The notes beneath the pieces are model-generated. The model was not told the DNA's origin and did no database searches. It saw nothing but the letters and a program-made list of their open reading frames with translations. 13,837 nt of DNA, taken from Muribaculaceae bacterium (lineage in GTDB: Bacteria > Bacteroidota > Bacteroidia > Bacteroidales > Muribaculaceae). The stretch is taken from contig JAFYCU010000210.1 of assembly GCA_017545095.1 (NCBI GenBank), positions 1 to 13,837 of the forward strand. Direction: 5' to 3'. The position numbers and the translations under genes are program-made. Shown piece after piece: positions 6,139-12,949 of this stretch (positions are counted from its first letter, which is position 1; each line of letters starts with the position of its first letter).

Positions 6139-9100
6139 TTATCTCACCTCTTTCAGCAACTCTTCGACAGCGGCTTTGAGCTGGCGGTCCTCACCTTTGA
6201 CCACGGTGGCAGGGTCGTTGAGCACGAGGATATCGGGCTCGAGTTGGCTGTTCTCCAAGTAAGAGCCGTCGGGCAGTTGGTAACCGATGATGGGTATGCC
6301 GAAGAGCATCGAGTCGTCCTGAAGGTCTTCCCACGACACGCTGGTCATCGTGCCTGCCACGGGAGCACCCACGAGTTTGCCTATGCCGGTGTGTTTGTAC
6401 ACCCACGGTGTGCCGTGCGCATTGCTGTAGCAAGCTTCGCACTGCACCATGATGCTGGGTTTGTTCCATCGACGGCTGGGCATGTCGCAGGCCTCGCGGC
6501 CACGCACCACCTGGGTGAAATACTTTTTGCCGCTGAAGAGCACCTCGATGTCCTCGTGCAGACGGCCGCCACCATTGAAGCGCACATCAATCACGATGCC
6601 TTCCCTCTTGTTGAACTTGCCCAGCACCTTGCTGTAGACCTCGCGGTAGCTCTCGTCGCCCATCGACTTGATGTGCACATATCCCAGTCGTCCACCCGAC
6701 AGGCTGTCGACAAGGTGTTCGTTGCGCTTCACCCAGCGACGGTAGAGCAACTCGTTCATGCCGCCGTTGGTGATGGGCAGCACCACCTCGTCCCAGCGTT
6801 TGCCCGTGGCGGGATTATAGAGCGACACCAGGGTTTTCTTGCCGGCCTGGCCATTGAGCAGTGCCGTGTAGTCGTTCTCCTGGTCGATGGCTGTGCCGTT
6901 GATTTTCTCAACAATCACCCCAGGCTTCACCTGCGAGCTGGAGCGGCCGAATGGTCCCTTGGCCAGCACTTCGTCCACCTTGAGTCCCTGGCCGGTGTAT
7001 TGCCAGTCGAAGAGCAACCCCAAGCGTGCGGTGGCCTCACCGCCGCCAGCGGGATAGTAATGTCCGCCGGTGTGCGACACGTTGAGCTCGCCAAGCAGCT
7101 CGCTCAGCAGGTCGGCGAAATCGTAGTTGTTGTTGATGTGCGGCAGGAACTTGCGGTAGGCCTCGGTCATGGCATCCCAGTCCACACCGTGGTAGTTGAG
7201 GTTGTAGAAGCGTTTCTCGATCTGGCGGTGCACATGGTTGAGCATATACTCGCGCTCGGCGGCGAGATCCATCTTCACCTCGGCCTTGTAGTCGATGCCC
7301 GTGAGTTTGTCGCCGGCTACTGTGAGCTTCTTCATGGCACTGCTGCCCAGGATAAAGAAGTTCTTGCCCTCCTTGTCGCTCTGAATGCTGGCTCCGCCGG
7401 CACCCATCTTGTTGATAAGCTTGGTGCTGTGCTCGCGCATGTCGAGTTTCCACAGGTCGTAGCCCTTTTCCACTTTCGACAGGTAGTAGAGACTCTCGCC
7501 GTCGTCGGTGATCATGGCGCTGGCGATGTCGCTGGAATTGGGTGTGAGACGCACGATGCGGTCCTGGATACCATCCAGCTCCACAGGCACGTTTTTCTTC
7601 TCATCCTTCTTCTCGTCGGCTTTATCGTTTTTCTTCTTTTTGTTCTTGCTCGCAGCCTCCTTAGCCTTGTCGGCTTCTTTTTGCTGCTCTTTCTCAAGCT
7701 CCTTGCACAACTCGTAATCCTCTTTCGAGAGTCGGTATTTGTCGTAAGCATCTTGGTTGACGAAGCAGAGCAGCACATCGTCTTGCGAGCCCCACGAGGC
7801 ATGGCTGCGCATGCCATAACGGTTGCTCTTGAACAGGATGGCGTTGCCACCCATCACCCACTTGGGACTCTCGCTGAAGTATCCGCTGCCGGTGATGTTG
7901 GTCACCGGTCCGCCGTCGACGCTCACCAAACCGATGTCGGTGTAGGGGTCGCGTTGGTTACCGATAAACTCCAGGGCTATCCAGCGGCTGTCGGGCGACC
8001 AGCTGTAGCTGAAACCGCCGTTAGTCTCATACCAGGTGCTGCCATCGGTCACCTGATGCACCTTACCCGAGGCCATGTCCATGACCATGAGCTTGGTGCG
8101 GTCTTCGATAAAGGCGAGTTTCTTGCCGTCGGGACTGATGTCGGGCATGGCACGCTCCACGGTGGCGGAAGGCAGCAGCACTTCCTCCTTGATGGTGGTG
8201 GCATTGGGGAAGTTGGGGTCTTCCTTGCGGGCGATGGTGGCCTTGACAAGCTGCCAATTGCCGTTGCGCTCGCTGGCATAGACCAGTGTGCGGTTGTCGG
8301 CCCCCCAGGTGATGTCTTCCTCGGCCTGCGGGGTGTTGGTGATACGCTTGGTGGTGTTATACTCCACCGAAGTCACGAACACCTCGCCGCGCACGGTGAA
8401 GGCCACCTGTTTGCCATCGGGCGACACCACGGCATTGTGTGCTCCGCTGCCCTTGGTGAACCGGGCAATCTGCTCGCTGTCGTCGTGACTGAGCTGCACG
8501 TTCACGCGCTGCGGCTGCTGGCCGAGACGCTGCGTGTAGAGGGCACCGTCCCAGGTGTAGCACAGCGTGCCGTCGGTAGCCGACGAGAGGAACCGCACGG
8601 GATGGGTGGTGAAGTTGCTCACCGGAGCAAGCGCTGCGGGTTGGCTCAGCGGGAAACTCCACACATTCATCGAGCCGCCATTGCGCTCGCTCAGGAAATA
8701 AACCTTGCCATCGGGGCCGAGCACCGGGTTGCGGTCCTCGCCTCCAATGTTGGTGAGGTTGGTGTGGTGGCCAGTGGCGAAGTCGTAACGCCACACATCG
8801 CGTGTCACCGACGAGGTGTGGTGCTTGCGCAGCGGGTCTTCCATGCCTTTTTGGTCCTGATAGAGCATGAACGAGCCATCGGGCGACAGGCGCACCTCCT
8901 CGGCTGGCGTGCCCAGCACCTGCACGGTGCGTCCGCCAGCCACAGGCACCTTATACAGCTCGGTCATGCGTCCGCTGGGGAACAACACGCTCGAGGCGGG
9001 ATCCTGGATGCTGGCCGAGAAATAGACCTCAGACCCATCGGGGCTGAACGCCCAGGGCAGCTCGCCAGCCGAGTTGCTGGTCAGCCGCGTGGGGGCACCG

Positions 9101-9396
9101 CCGGCGGCAGGCATCACATACACGTCGAAATTGCCTCGGCGGTCGCTGGCAAAGGCCAGCTGGCGGCCGTCGGGCGACCACACGGGGTTGCGCTCGTAGC
9201 TCGCCTGCGTGGTGAGCTGAACGGCCTGCCCGCCGGTGGAGGCCACTTTGTAAAGGTCGCCCTTGTAGGCGAACACAATCTCTTGTCCATCGGGCGAGAT
9301 GGCGGCATAGCGCATCCACAGCGGCTCCACCGCCTGCCCCATAGCCACACCAGCACACAGCAGCGCGGCAGAAATCATCAGTTTTTTCATTATCAT
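6139..9396 (-). CDS. Tricorn-like S41 family protease, secreted
   Basis: Serine protease of 1085 residues in the Tricorn layout. A signal peptide (MKKLMISAALLCAGVAMGQA) indicates export, probably to the periplasm, unlike archaeal cytosolic Tricorn. Residues about 28-290 and 310-700 are TolB/WD40-like beta-propeller repeats with recurring SPDGxxxxF and ASxRxGN motifs. Residues about 560-602 are a lysine/glutamate-rich insert. A Tricorn C1-like region follows (710-785), then a PDZ domain (785-865) and the S41 catalytic core (895-1075). Candidate active-site residues are S774-H775 in NVSHTGG, nucleophile S991 in CYSNAHG, and E1048 in YLENSQLEPD. Their spacing closely matches Tricorn S745-H746, S965 and E1023. 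Two possible starts, ATG 9396 and ATG 9390, differ by two residues. The likely role is degrading peptides in the envelope. A strong Bacteroidetes promoter lies upstream. Confidence 0.95.
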   Translation of the reverse strand: MIMKKLMISAALLCAGVAMGQAVEPLWMRYAAISPDGQEIVFAYKGDLYKVASTGGQAVQLTTQASYERNPVWSPDGRQLAFASDRRGNFDVYVMPAAGGAPTRLTSNSAGELPWAFSPDGSEVYFSASIQDPASSVLFPSGRMTELYKVPVAGGRTVQVLGTPAEEVRLSPDGSFMLYQDQKGMEDPLRKHHTSSVTRDVWRYDFATGHHTNLTNIGGEDRNPVLGPDGKVYFLSERNGGSMNVWSFPLSQPAALAPVSNFTTHPVRFLSSATDGTLCYTWDGALYTQRLGQQPQRVNVQLSHDDSEQIARFTKGSGAHNAVVSPDGKQVAFTVRGEVFVTSVEYNTTKRITNTPQAEEDITWGADNRTLVYASERNGNWQLVKATIARKEDPNFPNATTIKEEVLLPSATVERAMPDISPDGKKLAFIEDRTKLMVMDMASGKVHQVTDGSTWYETNGGFSYSWSPDSRWIALEFIGNQRDPYTDIGLVSVDGGPVTNITGSGYFSESPKWVMGGNAILFKSNRYGMRSHASWGSQDDVLLCFVNQDAYDKYRLSKEDYELCKELEKEQQKEADKAKEAASKNKKKKNDKADEKKDEKKNVPVELDGIQDRIVRLTPNSSDIASAMITDDGESLYYLSKVEKGYDLWKLDMREHSTKLINKMGAGGASIQSDKEGKNFFILGSSAMKKLTVAGDKLTGIDYKAEVKMDLAAEREYMLNHVHRQIEKRFYNLNYHGVDWDAMTEAYRKFLPHINNNYDFADLLSELLGELNVSHTGGHYYPAGGGEATARLGLLFDWQYTGQGLKVDEVLAKGPFGRSSSQVKPGVIVEKINGTAIDQENDYTALLNGQAGKKTLVSLYNPATGKRWDEVVLPITNGGMNELLYRRWVKRNEHLVDSLSGGRLGYVHIKSMGDESYREVYSKVLGKFNKREGIVIDVRFNGGGRLHEDIEVLFSGKKYFTQVVRGREACDMPSRRWNKPSIMVQCEACYSNAHGTPWVYKHTGIGKLVGAPVAGTMTSVSWEDLQDDSMLFGIPIIGYQLPDGSYLENSQLEPDILVLNDPATVVKGEDRQLKAAVEELLKEVR

Positions 9397-9414
9397 TGAG
9401 CGTTAATTAGTTTT

Positions 9415-9449
9415 CACAAGCTACGAGCTACAAGCCACAAGCTACAAGT
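9415..9449. repeat. Heptamer tandem array, five units of YACRAGY type
   Basis: Five consecutive 7-bp units: CACAAGC, TACGAGC, TACAAGC, CACAAGC, TACAAGT. The array lies 18 bp upstream of the protease ATG and inside its predicted 5' UTR. Two further heptamers of another type, GCTCTTG twice at 9461-9474, follow within 12 bp. Confidence 0.88.
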
Positions 9450-9460
9450 GTCGCCATGCG

Positions 9461-9474
9461 GCTCTTGGCTCTTG
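9461..9474. repeat. Two-unit heptamer repeat GCTCTTG
   Basis: Two identical head-to-tail copies of GCTCTTG, 11 bp from the YACRAGY array. Both arrays lie in the predicted leader of the protease mRNA. Two units alone would be weak evidence; the neighbouring array makes the call more credible. Confidence 0.6.
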
Positions 9475-9490
9475 ATTCCGTTTCATTCGG

Positions 9491-9522
9491 CAAATTTACG
9501 ACAATTATTCGGTATTGCCAAA
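9491..9522 (-). promoter_or_regulatory. Bacteroidetes sigma promoter for the Tricorn-like protease
   Basis: On the minus strand: TTTG (9522-9519), a 20-base spacer, then TAAATTTG (9498-9491). This matches the Bacteroidetes primary-sigma consensus TTTG-N19-21-TAnnTTTG. The start of transcription would be near 9484, giving a leader of nearly 90 nt that contains both heptamer arrays. Confidence 0.75.
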
Positions 9523-9639
9523 ATTTGATTGGCTTGGCATATATAAGGCACTATAAAAATCATCAATCAGTTCCAAATATTGCCATTCTACAGGTCGGCG
9601 AGGGATTATTGACATTCTCCTTGATTTAGATTCAAAAAA

Positions 9640-9703
9640 ATGATAATAAGCCCTTCAACTCCCGATTATCATGATAAAACGGAATACAACTCACGATTAT
9701 CAT
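9640..9703. repeat. Cluster of ATTATCAT / ATGATAAT motifs
   Basis: The direct repeat CAACTCMCGATTATCAT occurs at 9656-9672 and 9687-9703, starts 31 bp apart (about three helical turns). An inverted ATGATAAT sits at 9640-9647, and the first ATTATCAT continues into the perfect palindrome TTATCATGATAA (9666-9677). This spacing is typical of operator clusters, but no regulator gene is nearby. Function is inferred. Confidence 0.55.
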
Positions 9704-9885
9704 ATTGTAAAGGTTGTGCAAACAAGTAATAAAGCCAAACTTATTCTGATTTATTTGAAGAGAACATAACGTATATGGCATAGTTTCGCCACCAGTCCAC
9801 AACGCTATGGCAAAAGAAACACGTCAACAACCACGATTTTTTAACTGAACCACACAACATGAATCTGAAAACTTCACCTTTATTT

Positions 9886-9916
9886 TTTGCCAAATGGAAT
9901 TATTGTAGTAAATTTG
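9886..9916 (+). promoter_or_regulatory. Bacteroidetes sigma promoter upstream of the AAA-ATPase gene
   Basis: TTTG at 9886-9889, a 19-base spacer and TAAATTTG at 9909-9916 match the Bacteroidetes consensus. The transcript would start near 9923 and run about 230 nt through the palindrome cluster before the ATG at 10153. This argues against the overlapping 66-codon open frame (9859-10059) being a gene. Confidence 0.6.
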
Positions 9917-9958
9917 CCGTGACAAAGAAAGCCGAGAGATGCGAAGAAAAGTTTCAAT

Positions 9959-10064
9959 GGAGCCTCCCCACCCCCCGTGGAGCCTCCCCAATCCCTCCTA
10001 GGAGGGGCTTCGGATGGAACCAATTTGCGACAATCGCAGCTTGTGGACGTGGCAGGTAACGTCC
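9959..10064. repeat. Palindrome cluster resembling an intergenic repeat element
   Basis: GGAGCCTCCCCA occurs twice (9959-9970 and 9979-9990). It is followed by a perfect palindrome CCCTCCTAGGAGGG (9993-10006), the small hairpin TGCGA-CAA-TCGCA (10026-10038), and GGACGT-N8-ACGTCC (10045-10064). GC-rich and highly structured within an AT-rich gap, it looks like an imported or dispersed repeat. Only one copy is visible in the window. Confidence 0.6.
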
Positions 10065-10082
10065 CTACAAAACGCTTGTTTA

Positions 10083-10124
10083 ATAAAAAAGCTTGTTTTC
10101 TCGTTTTTATAAAAAAGGTTGTTT
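10083..10124. repeat. Direct repeat ATAAAAAAGSTTGTTT, two copies
   Basis: ATAAAAAAGCTTGTTT at 10083-10098 and ATAAAAAAGGTTGTTT at 10109-10124 differ at one base and start 26 bp apart. A TTTTTATAAAAA palindrome (10104-10115) overlaps the second copy. They lie in the leader of the AAA-ATPase gene. Confidence 0.6.
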
Positions 10125-10125
10125 A

Positions 10126-10146
10126 CTCATCACTCTTGACTCATCA
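10126..10146. repeat. Heptamer tandem repeat CTCATCA/CTCTTGA before the AAA-ATPase start
   Basis: Three head-to-tail 7-bp units: CTCATCA, CTCTTGA, CTCATCA, ending 6 bp before the ATG at 10153. The short distance means a change in unit number would alter the region just before the start codon. Confidence 0.7.
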
Positions 10147-10152
10147 CTGAAT

Positions 10153-11706
10153 ATGAAGTATCCAATAGGCATTCAGACTTTCTCGGAGATTATCGAGAAT
10201 GGCTACGTATATATCGACAAAACGGCACTTGTTCATCGCCTGGTGGATAGGGGCAAGTATTATTTTTTGAGTCGCCCGCGCCGGTTCGGCAAATCATTGT
10301 TGTTGTCAACGCTCGATGCCTACTTCAGCGGCCGGCGCGGCCTGTTTAAGGGCCTGGCCCTGGAGCAACTCGAGACGCGCTGGGATAGCTACCCGGTGCT
10401 GCATCTTGACTTGAATAACGGCAACTTCAAAATCGACACCAGTGAACTGACAGCCAAACTCGAGCGATTTCTGCGCGAGAATGAAAAGAAACAGCACTTG
10501 AGTCAACAATCAGAGAAATTAGGCGACCGTTTCGCCGATTTGATAGAAGGTGTTCATGCCACAACAGGCAAGCGCGTGGTGGTTTTGATTGACGAATACG
10601 ACAAACCCATCATTGCCAACGTGGAGCGCGGCAAGGCCGACCTGCAGGACGAGATGCGCAACATCCTCAAAGGGTTCTACGGCACGCTCAAGACATGCGA
10701 CGAGCACATCCGCTTCGCCATGCTCACCGGCGTGAGCCGATTCTCGAAGCTGAGCGTTTTCAGCGACCTGAACAACCTGATTGACATCAGTATGGACAAC
10801 GCCTACTGCGACATCTGCGGCATCACCGAGCAAGAACTGCACCACTACTTCGACGGTGAGGTGCAACTGCTGGCCGACAAATGCCGAATGACCAAGCAGG
10901 AGGCCTACGATGAACTCAAGCGGATGTACGACGGCTATCGCTTCAGCGATGATGGCATGAACATGTACAATCCATGGAGTGTTTTCAAGTCGCTTAGCAA
11001 TCGAAAATTTGAGATTGGCTGGTCCAGCACTGGCACGCCCACATTCCTAGTGAAGATGCTGCACGACCGTCAGCTCGACCTCACCGTGCTCGACCGCCAC
11101 ATCGTGGCCAGCGAACAGGACATGAGCTCGTTCGACAACACCGACAACACCGTGGCGGCACTCTACCAAACGGGCTACCTCACCATCAAGGACTATAATC
11201 CCCGCATCAAGCTGTATTCATTAGGTGTGCCCAATGCCGAAGTGGACAGCACATTGAATACGAGCCTGTTGCCAGCCTATGCCAAAGTGCAGGAAATCAG
11301 TGCTGGCACCATCACCGCCCGATTGTTCACCGCTGCCCAGGCCGGCGATGTGGACGGTATGATGGAAACCCTGCGGGGTATCATCGCCTCGGCACCGATG
11401 GAGAGCACCGACGAGCGCGTGCTGGAGCTGAACTACCGCAATCTGATTGCCATCACGTTCAAACTCAGCGGTTTGGCGGTGCACATCGAGCAGCACACCT
11501 GCGTGGGGCGCATCGACCTGGCCCTGGAGGCCGACGAGCGGGTGTATATCTTCGAGTTCAAGCGCACCACGCTCGCCGCCGCCCAGCACCAAATCGAGAG
11601 CCGCCGCTATGTGGACGCCTACGCTGCCGACGCGCGTCAGAAGGTGCTCGTGGCCGTGCGACTCGACGATAACATCCGCAACATCGCCGACTGGACCGTT
11701 CTATGA
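10153..11706 (+). CDS. AAA-ATPase-like / PD-(D/E)XK nuclease family protein
   Basis: Protein of 517 residues with the two-domain layout 'AAA-ATPase-like' plus 'PD-(D/E)XK nuclease superfamily', a family present in many copies per genome in Bacteroidetes; its biological role is not established. It opens with the family-typical MKYPIGIQTFSEIIENGYVYIDKT. The Walker A variant is SRPRRFGKSLLL (K47, S48) and Walker B is VVVLIDEYDKP (D147, E148), followed by MLTGVSRFSK. Near the C-terminus, GRIDLAL (D455) and YIFEFKR (E468, K470) supply the D...ExK nuclease core, so it looks intact. The ATG at 10153 is chosen because the conserved N-terminus begins there; an upstream TTG frame would translate through the heptamers. 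It is convergent with the glycosyltransferase gene, 40 bp apart, with no clear terminator between. Confidence 0.93.
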   Translation: MKYPIGIQTFSEIIENGYVYIDKTALVHRLVDRGKYYFLSRPRRFGKSLLLSTLDAYFSGRRGLFKGLALEQLETRWDSYPVLHLDLNNGNFKIDTSELTAKLERFLRENEKKQHLSQQSEKLGDRFADLIEGVHATTGKRVVVLIDEYDKPIIANVERGKADLQDEMRNILKGFYGTLKTCDEHIRFAMLTGVSRFSKLSVFSDLNNLIDISMDNAYCDICGITEQELHHYFDGEVQLLADKCRMTKQEAYDELKRMYDGYRFSDDGMNMYNPWSVFKSLSNRKFEIGWSSTGTPTFLVKMLHDRQLDLTVLDRHIVASEQDMSSFDNTDNTVAALYQTGYLTIKDYNPRIKLYSLGVPNAEVDSTLNTSLLPAYAKVQEISAGTITARLFTAAQAGDVDGMMETLRGIIASAPMESTDERVLELNYRNLIAITFKLSGLAVHIEQHTCVGRIDLALEADERVYIFEFKRTTLAAAQHQIESRRYVDAYAADARQKVLVAVRLDDNIRNIADWTVL

Positions 11707-11746
11707 ATCATGCTTAGCGCGACACGCAATCGGCGATGAGGCCACG

Positions 11747-12697
11747 TCACTTGAGCACTTTGGTCTCGATGTTGTAGCGCGGGCGGTCTTTGACCTCGAT
11801 GTAGATTTTGCCGATGTACTCGCCCACGATGCCCAAGCCAATGAGCACGCAGCCGCCTATGAACCACAGCGACAGGATGAGCGAGGCCCAGCCGCTCACC
11901 GCACGACCGGTGAAATAGGCCACGAGGGTGTAGATGAGTATCACCAAAGCGATGAGCGTGAAAAGCACGCCAAGGGTGAACACCATGCGCACGGGCTTGA
12001 TGCTGAACGAGGTAATGCCGTCGATGGCAAAACCAAGCATCTTGCCCAGGGGGTACTTGCTCTCGCCGGCCAGGCGGGCACTGCGGTCGTAATAGACGCG
12101 CTCGGTCTTGTAGCCCACCAGCGGCACGATGCCACGCAAGAACAGGTTTCGCTCGCGATAGCGCATTAGCTGCGCCACGGCGCGGCGGCTCATCAGGCGG
12201 TAGTCGGCGTGATTGTAGACGCTTTTCACACCCAAGCGCTCCATCAGTCGGTAGAACGTCAACGCCGTGGTGCGCTTGAACCAGGTGTCGGTCTTCCGCT
12301 CACGTCGCACGCCATAGACAATGTCGGCACCGTCGCGCCAACGCGCCACCATGTCGGGAATCACATTGATGTCGTCTTGCAGGTCGGCATCGATGGTGAC
12401 CGTGAGGTCGGCACGCTCGATGGCGGTTTCCAGACCTGCCATAAGGGCGTTTTGATGTCCCACATTAGCCGCCAGCTTCACGCCACACAATCGCTCCTGC
12501 TGCCCTGCCAACTGCTCAATGAGCTGCCATGTACCGTCGGTCGACCCATCATCCACACACAGAATGCGGCTCTCGTCGGCCACCAACTCCTGCCGCGCCA
12601 TATCGTCGAGCACACGCGAGAGCCGCACAACAGTCATCGGCAACACCTCGTGCTCGTTGTAGCACGGCACCACGATATACAGTACCTCCTTTTTCAT
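11747..12697 (-). CDS. GtrB/DPM1-like GT2 glycosyltransferase (polyprenyl-phosphate sugar transferase)
   Basis: Membrane-anchored family 2 glycosyltransferase of 316 residues. Such enzymes transfer a sugar from a nucleotide-sugar to undecaprenyl phosphate on the cytoplasmic face of the inner membrane, for glycan modification. The GT-A domain has PCYNE (11-15), CVDDGSTDGTW (47-57), the acidic metal/substrate motif DADLQD (103-108) and, after it, the conserved AGESKYPLGKM (210-220). The amphipathic segment FAIDGITSFSIKPVR precedes two transmembrane helices near 235-262 and 270-295, matching the GtrB/YfdH layout. The start at 12697 (MKKEVLYIVVPC) is chosen; an upstream in-frame ATG at 12733 would overlap the promoter. 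The donor sugar cannot be inferred, and no flippase (GtrA) gene is next to it. Confidence 0.92.
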   Translation of the reverse strand: MKKEVLYIVVPCYNEHEVLPMTVVRLSRVLDDMARQELVADESRILCVDDGSTDGTWQLIEQLAGQQERLCGVKLAANVGHQNALMAGLETAIERADLTVTIDADLQDDINVIPDMVARWRDGADIVYGVRRERKTDTWFKRTTALTFYRLMERLGVKSVYNHADYRLMSRRAVAQLMRYRERNLFLRGIVPLVGYKTERVYYDRSARLAGESKYPLGKMLGFAIDGITSFSIKPVRMVFTLGVLFTLIALVILIYTLVAYFTGRAVSGWASLILSLWFIGGCVLIGLGIVGEYIGKIYIEVKDRPRYNIETKVLK

Positions 12698-12720
12698 TTT
12701 CACATTCTTATTCGAACGGG

Positions 12721-12752
12721 CAAAATTAATCATTTTTTATGTCACAGACAAA
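12721..12752 (-). promoter_or_regulatory. Bacteroidetes sigma promoter of the glycosyltransferase gene
   Basis: On the minus strand: TTTG (12752-12749), a 20-base spacer and TAATTTTG (12728-12721). This matches TTTG-N19-21-TAnnTTTG exactly. The leader would be only about 15-20 nt before the ATG at 12697. Confidence 0.75.
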
Positions 12753-12872
12753 TTATCGGAACAGAACGCGAAATGTATTCTGAAATTTGAGATGTAATTG
12801 AAGTGATGACTTAGAGCAACGCGTGAATGAAAATAAAGGGCGATTCCTTAGTGATATATTAAAAAATATTAA

Positions 12873-12896
12873 ATCATCGTAAACCATGGCGATGAT
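12873..12896. repeat. Inverted repeat ATCATCG-N10-CGATGAT upstream of the phosphorylase gene
   Basis: Perfect 7-bp arms with a 10-bp spacer, 15 bp upstream of the predicted -7 box. It covers the place where a -33 TTTG element would be expected and is not found. That arrangement suits an activator-dependent promoter or an operator. Regulator unknown. Confidence 0.5.
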
Positions 12897-12911
12897 GTGG
12901 AAGATTATGAC

Positions 12912-12919
12912 TATCTTTG
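12912..12919 (+). promoter_or_regulatory. -7 promoter box (TATCTTTG) of the phosphorylase gene
   Basis: TATCTTTG matches the Bacteroidetes -7 consensus TAnnTTTG. It lies 30 bp before the ATG at 12950. No matching TTTG is found 19-21 bp upstream, so only half of the promoter is supported. Confidence 0.6.
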
Positions 12920-12949
12920 CTTTTTATTTTTTAATCGAACCACACCACT

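Larger units (their letters stand above)
9397..10152. other. 756-bp non-coding region with repeats, palindromes and promoters
   Basis: No convincing gene lies here. In order it holds: heptamer arrays and the protease promoter (9415-9522); an AT-rich stretch with repeated ATTATCAT/ATGATAAT motifs (9640-9703); a weaker promoter-like pair, TTTG 9754-9757 and TAGTTTCG 9781-9788, with a slightly long spacer; a leader-like AACTGAACCACACAAC before an ATG at 9859; a plus-strand promoter (9886-9916); a cluster of palindromes (9959-10064); and direct repeats plus heptamers just before the AAA-ATPase gene (10083-10146). Confidence 0.7.

Noticed and set aside
6118..9399. A plus-strand open frame of 1093 codons spanning the whole protease gene on the opposite strand
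   Set aside because: Its product is rich in His, Val, Ala and Gly with no recognisable domain, as expected from the complement of a GC-rich gene. The minus-strand frame has a signal peptide and full Tricorn-like domains.
9859..10059. A 66-codon plus-strand open frame in the large gap
   Set aside because: It contains a good promoter, a perfect palindrome and a proline-rich translation of repeats. No domain. More likely non-coding or the remnant of a gene start.
11707..11746. A bidirectional terminator between the convergent AAA-ATPase and glycosyltransferase genes
   Set aside because: No stable stem with a flanking T-run is visible in the 40-bp gap.
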